Assembly: GCA_013202895.1 (NCBI GenBank)
Contig: JABMPR010000303.1
Span: 1 to 36,158, forward strand
DNA: 36,158 nt
Reading direction: 5' to 3'
Origin: a bacterium
Lineage (GTDB): Bacteria > Fidelibacterota > UBA8477 > JABMPR01
A model generated the notes under the pieces. That model had not been told where the DNA came from and ran no database searches. It saw only the letters and a list, made by a program, of their open reading frames with translations. Positions 1 through 8,282 of the stretch are shown here, in pieces (the stretch's first letter is position 1; the number at the start of each line of letters is the position of its first letter). The position numbers and the translations under genes are program-made.

Positions 1-659
1 GCCATAAACGCGATGCCTCCAATGATACCATTCATGACAACTGAAAATCTCAAGGTGCCGTCTACTCCACATATATTGATCAACAGAAAACCGCTGAGCA
101 GCGATCCCACAGCGGCACCAATGGTATTAATGGCATACAGGCGGCCGACCCTGGAACCCAGGTGGCCAAGTTTAGCAACATAAAATCGAATCAGAATCGG
201 CAGAGTGGCACCCATTAGGGTTACCGGTAAGATGAACAGGATGACTGCCCCGATTAGGATGAAGAAATTGAACACCAGGAAATGACCGGGTGAGCTATTA
301 TAAAGCATACTGAAAACAGGTTGGCTGGCATTTATCAACCCGGGAAGGATGAAGGCATATATACCAATAAATATCTCAAGTATTCCATAAAGTTGCAGCA
401 GTTGGGAGGGCTTTTTTACTTGATCAATGTAGCGACTGGCCAGATAACTCCCCAGCCCCAGACCACCCATAAACACGGTGAGGACGATGCTGATGGCAAA
501 GGGGGCTGCCCCTATCACCTTGACTATCAGCCTGGACCAGATGATTTCATATAGCAGACCGGTCATCCCTGAAAACAGGAACAGGACCAAGATCAAAAAG
601 CCAATATATCGAATCCCGCGATTTGAAAGTGCTGGTGCTTGTGGGTTATCTTGAACCAA
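1..659 (-). CDS. SpeE-like multi-pass membrane protein, N-terminal part (window edge; tandem paralogue of next gene)
   Basis: Partial gene that runs off the left edge; only about 219 N-terminal codons are visible. The translation is a run of hydrophobic helices nearly the same as the N-terminus of the next gene (GIRYIGFLIL, SGMTGLLYEIIWSRL, MGATLPILIRFYVAKLGHLG, YAINTIGAA). It belongs to the multi-pass membrane half of spermidine-synthase-like proteins. No ATG lies near the expected start. The alignment with the downstream copy puts a TTG codon (rc of 657-659) exactly where that copy has ATG, with a conserved ATCAGG ribosome-binding-like sequence just upstream, so I take TTG as the start. No stop interrupts the visible frame, so it may be functional. 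The rest of the gene (SAM/decarboxy-SAM fold and TPRs, if retained) is outside the window. Confidence 0.75.
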   Translation of the reverse strand, partial: MVQDNPQAPALSNRGIRYIGFLILVLFLFSGMTGLLYEIIWSRLIVKVIGAAPFAISIVLTVFMGGLGLGSYLASRYIDQVKKPSQLLQLYGILEIFIGIYAFILPGLINASQPVFSMLYNSSPGHFLVFNFFILIGAVILFILPVTLMGATLPILIRFYVAKLGHLGSRVGRLYAINTIGAAVGSLLSGFLLINICGVDGTLRFSVVMNGIIGGIAFM

Positions 660-711
660 TGGGGTACCCCTGATGATTTCGCTAGCTAATTGCCATTTAT
701 TGTAAAGCAAT

Positions 712-740
712 AAGATAAAATAGGTGTTTTAAAATGTCTC
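712..740 (-). promoter_or_regulatory. candidate promoter of the partial SpeE-like gene
   Basis: On the minus strand GAGACA and TATCTT are separated by exactly 17 bases. Both hexamers match consensus at only 4 of 6 positions, but boxes and spacing are the same in front of the paralogue (4588-4616), while the spacer between them has diverged. Conservation of the boxes over the spacer is the main argument. The conserved block stops just upstream, at about 751. Confidence 0.4.
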
Positions 741-809
741 GGTATTCTTTTACAATGGATACTCAGTTTTTCAGATAGCTTCCACCCCTGATTTTTGCTG
801 TAATCTGAA

Positions 810-3800
810 CTACCGATGCTGAGCCAGCATTTTTAGAAATTCTGGATGCACCGGAAAACCAAAAGCCAGGGCTTTGTCGCAATGCTCTATTGCTAATTTG
901 TAATTCTCAACATCGGAGTAGACGATTGCCAGGTTGTTGTGGGTTCCAGCATGATCGGGTCTCAAACTGAGGACATTTTTGTAATGTACAATTGCCTCTC
1001 TGAGATTTTCCAGGGCCTGGTAGGTTGCTCCAAGCCCAATCAGGGCATTCAGATATTCTGGATTGAATTTGAGGGCCTGTTTAAAATCATTAACAGCTGA
1101 CTCATAATTCTGATTTTGAACGGCTACAACGCCTCTATTATAATAATAGCGCGGATCTTCCTTATCACCCATTTTTGGAACATTGGTTATCATCGGTTTT
1201 GGTGCTCGCTGGCCGGAATACTTTTCGCGGATTGCACGTAACTGGATTTGAGCAGTCCCCCAATTGGGATCTATTTTCAGGGCTTTTTCCAGTATCGCCA
1301 CAGCTTTGTCAACTTGCCTTCTTTCCAGATATATTTTGCCCAGGCGTGAATATGCTAGAAGATATTCTGGGTCGATCCCCAATGCTTCCTGGCATGCCGA
1401 AAAGGCTTTTTCAAGATCTCCCGCTTCCAGATAGATGCCTGCAAGATTATAATGTGCCATGGGAACATCCGGGCCAAGCTGGATTGCCCTGTCATACTCA
1501 CGTCTGGCATCTTCAAAGCGCATCTTTGATTCATAAAGCGTTCCCACATTATTGTGAGCTTCGAAATTGTCTGGATCCATTGAAATAACTTTTTCATAGT
1601 ATGCAATAGCTTCATCTTTCTTACCTGACTGCATATAAAACAGCCCTAAATTGAGAAAAGCTTCTATGGGATCTTCTTCATATTCCGAGACAAGTTTACA
1701 ATATTTAATAGCCTCCTCGTAATTGTTTTGATGGGCATAGGCATTTGTAAGGAGCATAAAGGACTCCGTCTTGTTGGGAACGGTCCTTAAGTTTTCTTTA
1801 ATAATTTCAATCTGATTTTCTATGGCAGCTTCTCTAACCTTTTTTTCGGTATAAATTTTATAGTTATCAGTGAGGGTATTCCGGCTGTATTCAAGCATCA
1901 TTTGCGTGTATTGATTGTGCTGTTCTTCTGAAATTTCCGATAAATCTACCATATTCTCAAAAGAGGCATATACAGAAAGCATGAACCTGGCGAAATTCAG
2001 TTGACCCTCCACGTCAGCGACTTGCAGCAGCACATCCTGAATGTCTTCACTAAGCGTTCGCCTTGCTGCAAGATTCCTGTCAACACTGTTTTCTTTCAAA
2101 TGCATACGCTTGGGTGCCATAAACTCCAGGAGTGGCTTATCATCAGTATGTATTGGTCCTTTACCAAAGAGCTTCTGGAGCCTATCGCTTACCATAAGTC
2201 TATATAATATCCGGGGATCTTCAAGCACCAGATTAGGGGAATTTTGTAACATGGGTAGATTTTTTATAGCATTTTGAATTGGAAGCTGATCTGAACCCTT
2301 GAAGCCAATAAATAAATAGTCATTCCCCTTGATAAATGTTTTCATGAGCAAGCTGTTCGGAAAGACTTTTGAGAAGGTTCTTCCAACCATTGAAAAAGTA
2401 GCCCAATCCATCTGATAGGACGGCAGCCACTGGACAAAAATTCCATCCCAATTCAATCGGTCTTTGGCTAACATGAAAAATTCCTCTGTAAACAGGCTGG
2501 CCAAACCCGCCATCCAGGGATTTGATGGTTCGGAGTTTATGATATCATATTTTTGATCACTTAATTCGAGATGTGCTCGACCATCCTGGATTATCAAATT
2601 GGTCTTCGCGTGCTTTAGCACATTACTATTCAATTCGCTGAAGAATTTGCTGGCTTCCACTACCTGCTCACTGATCTCAACAATATCAAGCCGATCTATA
2701 TCATAATATAGAGCTTCACCAGCAGTGATCCCGCTGGCCAGACCCAGGATCATTACGTTTTTAGCATTGGGGTGGAATAGGAGCGGAATGTGGGCTGCCA
2801 TGGTCTGGGTAGGCATATCTGATTCCGATGAAGCATCCGCCTTGCCGCTATTATATAGCGTATATTGTCGCTTCCCGAAGGAATTAATATGTTGCACCAC
2901 TGTAGTGAAGCCACCAATGCCATCACCATAAAAGACCAGCTCATTGCCATTGGTATTAGGCATTAATTCGCTTGGGTGCTTAAAAATGGCATCCCACCAG
3001 CTTGTCCTTCTTAGTAAGCTTTCTTTGGATTCAAATCGATAATACTTTCCGGTTGCCAATTGCTGCCGGTCCCAATGTGGAAATGTGAGTGTGAGAATTA
3101 AGCCCAGAATACCGAACGCAATTATACCGACCTTTTTTGTGGCAGACATCTTTTCACGATAAATGAACCAAAACACAAATAGGGCTGTAATAATTTGTAT
3201 GCCTATCACTAAACTTATGCTGTCTTCTTTTCCAAGTATTGGGATGAGCAGAAAACCAGCAGAGAATGATCCCAGCAAGGCTCCAATCGTATTGATCGCA
3301 TAAGCAGAGCCGATAGATTTTCCTATCTGGTTTATTGAGGAGGTATAAATTTTCCCAACCAACGGAAAGGTAGCGCCTAATGCAATCGTTGGTCCCACCA
3401 TCAATAAAAATAAGATCGCGCCCTTCGCTAATGAAAGCTGCACAAAATCATCCTTCAAACTGAAGATTAGCTTAGCAAAGATGAATTGACTATTCCCCAT
3501 AAATTGGCTGACAAATAACGCCAAGACCCCCGCTGCGATTTGGGTGAATAAAAGTAGTCTGAGGGGATGTTTACTCCTGTCTGCGATTCGTCCAAACACA
3601 GTGGCTCCAAGCGCCAGACCAATAATAAATGTCGTCAGAACGATGCTAAATGAATAGGTGGTCGGTCCAATAATTAATGCCAGCAGACGAGTCCAGATCA
3701 CTTCGTAAGCCATGGCGGCAAAACCTGAAACGGCAAAAATAATCAGTGCTGCAACCTGCTGGGCTTTTGAATACCGCAGCTGGGCGTTATTGTTATCATC

Positions 3801-4535
3801 AGGGAGGAGCTGTTTCATTGGTGTGGCATCGTCTATGCTTGATTCTGATCTTTTTGAAATCCAGTTTGCTGCCACAAAGGCGATGCCTCCAATGATACCA
3901 TTCATGACAACTGCAAATCTCAAGGTGCCGTCTACTCCCCATATATTGATCAATAAAAAACCACTAAGCAGAGATCCTAGGGCTGCACCAATGGTATTAA
4001 TGGCATACAAACCGCCTACCCTGGAACCCAGGTGGCCAAGTTTAGCGACATAAAACCGAATCAAGATTGGCAGAGTAGCACCCATGAGGATCACCGGCAC
4101 AATGAACAGAAAGACAGCCCCAACCATAATAAAAGAGTTGAATAATAGTAAATGATTTGAGGATTGATTGTATATGCTGCTAAATAACGGCTGGCTCGCT
4201 CCGATCATCCCCGGTAGAATGAGGGCATAGATTCCTATACCAATCTCCAGCAAGCCATATAGCTGCAAGAGTTGAGAGGGTTTTTTAATCCGATCAATAT
4301 ATTTACCGGCTAAATAACTGCCCAATCCCAGACCACCCATAAATACAGTGAGTACAATACTGATGGCGAAGGGGGCTGCCCCAATGACCTTAACTATCAG
4401 CCTGGACCAGATGATTTCATATAACAGCCCGGTCATACCTGAGAACAGGAACAGGGTTAATATTAAAAAACCAATATATCGAATTCCTCTATCTGTCATT
4501 GATGGTAAATTTGCTAGTGGGGCAGCTTGAGACAT
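810..4535 (-). CDS. giant fusion: duplicated multi-pass membrane domain + spermidine-synthase-like domain + C-terminal TPRs
   Basis: 1241 residues. Residues about 15-225 and 255-460 are two copies of one hydrophobic unit: SGMTGLLYEIIWSRL pairs with SGFAAMAYEVIWTRL, MGATLPILIRF with LGATFPLVGKI, and YAINTIGAALGS with YAINTIGALLGS. Residues about 540-800 have the aminopropyltransferase/methyltransferase Rossmann fold: LGLASGITAGEAL near 597, acidic end of beta 2 in DIVEIS, and NSEPSNPWMAGLASLFTEEF near 667, typical of SpeE-like membrane fusions. From about 925 to the end there are eight or nine TPRs. Such proteins are annotated as fused spermidine synthase, but real polyamine synthesis is unproven because the glycine-rich loop is not the usual GGGDG. 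It probably sits in the inner membrane with soluble domains attached. The ATG start follows an AGGAAT-like site and aligns with the paralogue. A second, partial copy lies immediately downstream. Confidence 0.85.
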   Translation of the reverse strand: MSQAAPLANLPSMTDRGIRYIGFLILTLFLFSGMTGLLYEIIWSRLIVKVIGAAPFAISIVLTVFMGGLGLGSYLAGKYIDRIKKPSQLLQLYGLLEIGIGIYALILPGMIGASQPLFSSIYNQSSNHLLLFNSFIMVGAVFLFIVPVILMGATLPILIRFYVAKLGHLGSRVGGLYAINTIGAALGSLLSGFLLINIWGVDGTLRFAVVMNGIIGGIAFVAANWISKRSESSIDDATPMKQLLPDDNNNAQLRYSKAQQVAALIIFAVSGFAAMAYEVIWTRLLALIIGPTTYSFSIVLTTFIIGLALGATVFGRIADRSKHPLRLLLFTQIAAGVLALFVSQFMGNSQFIFAKLIFSLKDDFVQLSLAKGAILFLLMVGPTIALGATFPLVGKIYTSSINQIGKSIGSAYAINTIGALLGSFSAGFLLIPILGKEDSISLVIGIQIITALFVFWFIYREKMSATKKVGIIAFGILGLILTLTFPHWDRQQLATGKYYRFESKESLLRRTSWWDAIFKHPSELMPNTNGNELVFYGDGIGGFTTVVQHINSFGKRQYTLYNSGKADASSESDMPTQTMAAHIPLLFHPNAKNVMILGLASGITAGEALYYDIDRLDIVEISEQVVEASKFFSELNSNVLKHAKTNLIIQDGRAHLELSDQKYDIINSEPSNPWMAGLASLFTEEFFMLAKDRLNWDGIFVQWLPSYQMDWATFSMVGRTFSKVFPNSLLMKTFIKGNDYLFIGFKGSDQLPIQNAIKNLPMLQNSPNLVLEDPRILYRLMVSDRLQKLFGKGPIHTDDKPLLEFMAPKRMHLKENSVDRNLAARRTLSEDIQDVLLQVADVEGQLNFARFMLSVYASFENMVDLSEISEEQHNQYTQMMLEYSRNTLTDNYKIYTEKKVREAAIENQIEIIKENLRTVPNKTESFMLLTNAYAHQNNYEEAIKYCKLVSEYEEDPIEAFLNLGLFYMQSGKKDEAIAYYEKVISMDPDNFEAHNNVGTLYESKMRFEDARREYDRAIQLGPDVPMAHYNLAGIYLEAGDLEKAFSACQEALGIDPEYLLAYSRLGKIYLERRQVDKAVAILEKALKIDPNWGTAQIQLRAIREKYSGQRAPKPMITNVPKMGDKEDPRYYYNRGVVAVQNQNYESAVNDFKQALKFNPEYLNALIGLGATYQALENLREAIVHYKNVLSLRPDHAGTHNNLAIVYSDVENYKLAIEHCDKALAFGFPVHPEFLKMLAQHR

Positions 4536-4627
4536 TTAGGTATTCCTGATGATTAGTTAAATTATTGCTATTTAATAACAAGCTGATAAGATAAAATGGG
4601 AATTATGGAATGTCTCGGTATTCTTTT
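3871..4627. repeat. tandem duplication, right copy (matches 1-751)
   Basis: Same unit as 1-751, covering the 5' part of the complete 1241-residue gene and its upstream region down to the shared GGTATTCTTTT block. Beyond 4627 the two sequences are unrelated, which marks the duplication boundary or the limit of conserved regulatory DNA. Confidence 0.85.
4588..4616 (-). promoter_or_regulatory. candidate promoter of the 1241-residue SpeE-like/TPR gene
   Basis: Minus-strand GAGACA, 17-base spacer, TATCTT; same boxes and spacing as in front of the paralogue at 712-740. It lies 53 bases upstream of the ATG. The rest of the 4536-4810 gap must hold the divergent gatE promoter, but I could not fix convincing boxes for it. 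Confidence 0.4.
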
Positions 4628-4810
4628 TAGGAGGGTTGCTGTCACAAAAGCTAAGACTGAAACACCATAAACTCATAAACTTGCAGAAGAGAGGCGTAGA
4701 CTTATCTTGTTTTGTTCCGGGTACGGGGTGATTGGCATCATCAATGCTATACCTGACCCCTAAGCAAATATTCCTTAGTTTTGAGATCTATGAATTGATG
4801 ATTGGTTGCC

Positions 4811-6805
4811 ATGAAGCAGACTGAAGCACTAAAAAACTTTGAAGCTACCCGCAAAGCGATTGGTTATGTTGAACACCGGAAAGCTACCCCAAAAGACTAT
4901 AAACGCATTGGTTTCAAATCAGGACTCGAAGTCCACCAGCAACTAGATACCAGCAGTAAACTTTTTTGCAGATGTCCCTCGGGAATTTATCACTCAGATG
5001 ATGATTACGACGCAGAAGTCATCCGCCATATGCGTCCCACCCTGAGCGAATTGGGGGAATATGACGGAACTGCACTCATGGAGTTTAAAACTCGCAAAGA
5101 GATTACCTATCGCTTGAACAATACGAGCGCCTGCACATATGAAGTGGATGACACTCCCCCATTTCCCATTGATCGGGAAGCCTTGGAATTTGCGTTGGAG
5201 ATTTGCTTGCTGTCACGTCTGAACATCGTCGGTGAAGTCCATATTACCCGGAAGCAATATTTGGATGGCAGCATTCCCACAGGGTTTCAACGCAGCGCCA
5301 TTCTGGGGGTTGAAGGTGAGATTCTGTTGAGGAATAAAAAGGTGAGACTGATGCAGCTAAGTATCGAGGAAGATTCTTGTCGCGAAATTTCTGATATTGG
5401 CCATAGCAGGATATACAAAACAGATCGTCTTGGAATGCCCCTCATAGAAACGGTTACCCATCCTGATATGGAAACACCTGATGAGTTGGCAGAAGCGGCC
5501 GAATATATACGTTTTCTCAATCGTAGTACGGGTAAAGTCCGCACCGGAATGGGAGCTGCACGGGAAGATGTTAATGTGAGCTGCGCCGGTGGAAGTAGAG
5601 TTGAAATCAAAGGCGTCGCTCATAATAAATGGATACCAGCCCTATCACATAACGAAGTCTTCAGACAGTGGGCACTCCTGAATATCCGCAAATTGATGCT
5701 TGACCGGGGATTAAAAAAAGAGACCTGGAAAATTACTCTTAAACGAATCGATTTTTCCTTGCCGGAACTCCTGGCGCCTCCCCTGAGAAAAAAGCTGGAT
5801 AAAGGCCTAGAGGTGGTTGCCATCAACCTGCCCCAATTAAAAGGCATTCTATCACATTTCACCCAACCCGGGCACCCCTTTGCAGACGAAATAATTCACC
5901 GCTTGAAGGTGATTGCCTGTATTGAAAGACCCAATATGACACACTCCGAGGATTTGGAGCCATCCATTTCGGAAAAAGGACTTCGCAAAATTGCGTCCTG
6001 GCTGGAAGCTGGCGAGGACGATGCTCAAATTATTTTCTGGGGTCCTTCTGCGGATATTCCAACAGCAATCGAGACGATTGAAGAACGGATGCTCATGGCC
6101 TTTGAAGGTGTCCCCAACGAAACCCGTAAATCCTTTGCCGATGGAACTACGATCTTTGAACGAGTGCTTCCCGGCCGTGACAGAATGTATCCCGATACAG
6201 ATTCTCCACCTATTCCCCTGGCGGTTGAATACATCGACAGTTTGGGTCAGAATCTGCCCGTAGATATTTCTGATCGTTTTCAACAGTTAAAGGACTGGGG
6301 CGTACCTGATGATACCTGGAAATATTTGCTGAGCAAAAACATGATCCCACTTCTCGAAAGAATTTGTGATAATTTCACATATACACCAAAATTTATCGGT
6401 GCATTTTTGGGTCATACATTCAAAAACATAGCAGGCAAGAGGCAACGCCACAAAAATTTCCACTACGAAAAGATTTACCAGCTTTTCCGCTATATTAGTG
6501 AGAAAAAAATGGTCCCTGGAATAGCCAAGTTTATGATGCCGGTAATTTATGAGTTTCCTGATATGCAGTTTAGTTCCGTTCTGACCAGTATCCATTTCGA
6601 ACACCGATCCCTAATTGATATTATGGCTCCTGTTGAATTTCTGTATGAGAAGTATCTCGAAAACACTCCAGAACGGGAGTTGGAACCAGCCGTCAACTGG
6701 CTCATGGGGCAGGTGCATCAGCAAGCACTGGGAAATTTAAAGCTATCGGACCTGCGGAAAAAAATAGAACGATTAATCAAAAAAGAGCATACATCTCATG
6801 AGTGA
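4811..6805 (+). CDS. gatE: glutamyl-tRNA(Gln) amidotransferase subunit E
   Basis: GatE recognises mischarged Glu-tRNA(Gln) and, with ammonia supplied by GatD, converts it to Gln-tRNA(Gln) by ATP-dependent phosphorylation and amidation. The protein is about 664 residues. It starts with the GatB/E cradle (GFKSGLEVHQQLDTSSKLFC near residue 35; KQYLDGSIPTGFQR; EDSCREI; DRLGMPLIETVTHPDM; MGAAREDVNVS). It has the GatE-specific stretch GVPNETRKSFADGTTIFERV followed by PGRDRMYPDTDSPPIPL, and the middle region holds the extra domain that GatB lacks. The C-terminus is the helical YqeY-like tail. I use ATG 4811 rather than the upstream in-frame TTG 4802, because alignment starts soon after it; neither has a strong Shine-Dalgarno site. 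It overlaps gatD by 8 bases, so the pair is translationally coupled. GatDE is classically archaeal, so its presence here is notable. Confidence 0.95.
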   Translation: MKQTEALKNFEATRKAIGYVEHRKATPKDYKRIGFKSGLEVHQQLDTSSKLFCRCPSGIYHSDDDYDAEVIRHMRPTLSELGEYDGTALMEFKTRKEITYRLNNTSACTYEVDDTPPFPIDREALEFALEICLLSRLNIVGEVHITRKQYLDGSIPTGFQRSAILGVEGEILLRNKKVRLMQLSIEEDSCREISDIGHSRIYKTDRLGMPLIETVTHPDMETPDELAEAAEYIRFLNRSTGKVRTGMGAAREDVNVSCAGGSRVEIKGVAHNKWIPALSHNEVFRQWALLNIRKLMLDRGLKKETWKITLKRIDFSLPELLAPPLRKKLDKGLEVVAINLPQLKGILSHFTQPGHPFADEIIHRLKVIACIERPNMTHSEDLEPSISEKGLRKIASWLEAGEDDAQIIFWGPSADIPTAIETIEERMLMAFEGVPNETRKSFADGTTIFERVLPGRDRMYPDTDSPPIPLAVEYIDSLGQNLPVDISDRFQQLKDWGVPDDTWKYLLSKNMIPLLERICDNFTYTPKFIGAFLGHTFKNIAGKRQRHKNFHYEKIYQLFRYISEKKMVPGIAKFMMPVIYEFPDMQFSSVLTSIHFEHRSLIDIMAPVEFLYEKYLENTPERELEPAVNWLMGQVHQQALGNLKLSDLRKKIERLIKKEHTSHE

Positions 6806-8183
6806 CATCATATTTCAAGGTTATAAAGGGGCTGCATTGGAGGTACTCAAGAAATTCAATGTCAGGGTCTGGGGTCAAACAGAGATAAAGACGACTCGAG
6901 GGACTTTTACTGGAACCGTATTACCCCGAGCTGAAAATGACGATGACCAGCATATTGTACTAAAAATTGAAACGGGTTATAACATTGGCATTGATATCGT
7001 TACCATTGATAAGATGATTGAAACTGGTTATCAAAAAGCCAACTATAAGATACCTGAGAAGAAATTCCCCTACTCTGACGATAAGCCCAATGTAAAACTT
7101 TTTGGTACGGGTGGTACAATAGCATCCCGTTTGGACTACCGCACAGGTGCCGTTATCCCTGCCTTTTCTCCTGGGGAATTGTATGGCGCTGTTCCGGAAT
7201 TAGCTGATATCTGCAATATTGATACGGAGAAACTTTTTGCTGTTTTTAGTGAGAACATGGGTCCTGATCAATACAAAATTTTAGCTGAAAGTATTGGAAA
7301 AGAGATTGCAAACGGTGCTGATGGAATCATGATCGGTCATGGAACCGATACTCTGCATCACACTGCTGCAGCGCTATCATTTATGGTACAGGATTCACCG
7401 ATACCCATCATTCTGGTAGGTTCACAACGCTCTTCAGATCGACCATCATCAGATGCTGCACTTAATTTAATTCATGCTTCCTATGCAGCAGGTCATGGTG
7501 ATATCGCTGAAACTCTGGTGTGTATGTTTGGACCAACCTCAGATGAATATGGCTTTCTCCACAGGGGAACTCGAGTACGAAAGATGCACAGTTCCTACCG
7601 CTCAACCTTTCGAACCATTGGTGATACTCCCGTCGCCACAGTCAATCGAGACGGAATAAAATTCATTAAGCGTGAGTACAAGCATCGACGAAAAGATAAG
7701 CTAGTAAGAATCCTGCCCTTCTTCAGGGAAAAGGTCACCATGCTCTACTATTACCCACATATGCAGCCCGAGATCATTGATGCGCTAATCGACGCTGGAT
7801 ATAAAGGCATCGTCATAATCGGCACGGGTTTGGGTCATGTGAATCGAGAGCTTTACCCGGCCCTGGAAAGAGCCCGGGATGAAGGAGTCTCAGTCTTTAT
7901 GACACTGCAAACCATCTGGGGATATGCCCATATGTTTGTTTATGACACTGGACGTGATATGTTGGCACTTGGTGTGATTCCCCTGGGAAATATGCTGCCA
8001 GAGGTAGCCTGGGTAAAGTTAGGCTGGGTTCTGGGCCAGACAGAAGATCCGGTGGAAATTAAACAACTCATGCTGACACCGATTAATGACGATATCACGG
8101 TTCGTGAACCCTATAATGGTTATCTTGTCTACCAGGGTGGAGTACCAGAAGTGGAAGGGTTTGTCAGAAATTTCCGTAAATAG
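6798..8183 (+). CDS. gatD: glutamyl-tRNA(Gln) amidotransferase subunit D (asparaginase-like glutaminase)
   Basis: GatD hydrolyses glutamine and channels ammonia to GatE. 461 residues, the usual length for the family, which is longer than simple L-asparaginases. Residues 1-90 form the N-terminal GatD domain (GAALEVLKKFNVRVWGQTEI, then a small beta barrel). The asparaginase domain follows with all four catalytic residues of the family visible: T107 in GTGGTIAS, T183 and D184 in GHGTDTLHHTA, and K262 in RGTRVRKMHSSYRSTF. VGSQRSSDRPSSDAALNL is also typical. The ATG lies inside the end of gatE (8-base overlap). The N-terminal domain and the partner gene exclude a free asparaginase. About 100 bases without a clear terminator separate it from the next gene, so readthrough is possible. 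Confidence 0.95.
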   Translation: MSDIIFQGYKGAALEVLKKFNVRVWGQTEIKTTRGTFTGTVLPRAENDDDQHIVLKIETGYNIGIDIVTIDKMIETGYQKANYKIPEKKFPYSDDKPNVKLFGTGGTIASRLDYRTGAVIPAFSPGELYGAVPELADICNIDTEKLFAVFSENMGPDQYKILAESIGKEIANGADGIMIGHGTDTLHHTAAALSFMVQDSPIPIILVGSQRSSDRPSSDAALNLIHASYAAGHGDIAETLVCMFGPTSDEYGFLHRGTRVRKMHSSYRSTFRTIGDTPVATVNRDGIKFIKREYKHRRKDKLVRILPFFREKVTMLYYYPHMQPEIIDALIDAGYKGIVIIGTGLGHVNRELYPALERARDEGVSVFMTLQTIWGYAHMFVYDTGRDMLALGVIPLGNMLPEVAWVKLGWVLGQTEDPVEIKQLMLTPINDDITVREPYNGYLVYQGGVPEVEGFVRNFRK

Positions 8184-8282
8184 TCCCCTCTTTTACTGGG
8201 TACAAACAGCTTATCATTTTTAAATAAGATCTGAAATTCAAATAAAAGATTGTTTCATTTGATATAAAGCAGAAATTGAATT

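Larger units (their letters stand above)
1..751. repeat. tandem duplication, left copy (matches 3871-4627)
   Basis: Bases 1-751 align with 3871-4627 at high identity, with a constant offset of 3870 at the left and 3876 at the right, implying a six-base (two-codon) length difference near the start codon. The duplicated unit includes coding sequence plus about 90 bases of upstream DNA. The left end of the repeat is outside the window. Confidence 0.85.

Noticed and set aside
1175-1588. 137-codon plus-strand reading frame opposite the TPR region
   Set aside because: It is antisense to the TPR part of the 1241-residue gene; no ribosome-binding site or family match, and composition follows the complement of TPR codons.
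4640-4800. T-box or riboswitch in the gatE leader
   Set aside because: I see only short GGGGT/ACCCC complementarity and no conserved T-box or known aptamer core.
5852-6283. 143-codon minus-strand reading frame inside gatE
   Set aside because: Shadow of a strongly conserved gene; the GatE motifs on the plus strand explain the sequence.
4811-6805. Bacterial GatB
   Set aside because: The protein is much longer than GatB, carries the GVPNETRKSFADGTT and RMYPDTDSPPIP stretches of GatE, and is followed by gatD rather than gatA/C.
6798-8183. Free L-asparaginase
   Set aside because: The extra N-terminal domain, the length and the overlapping gatE partner identify GatD.
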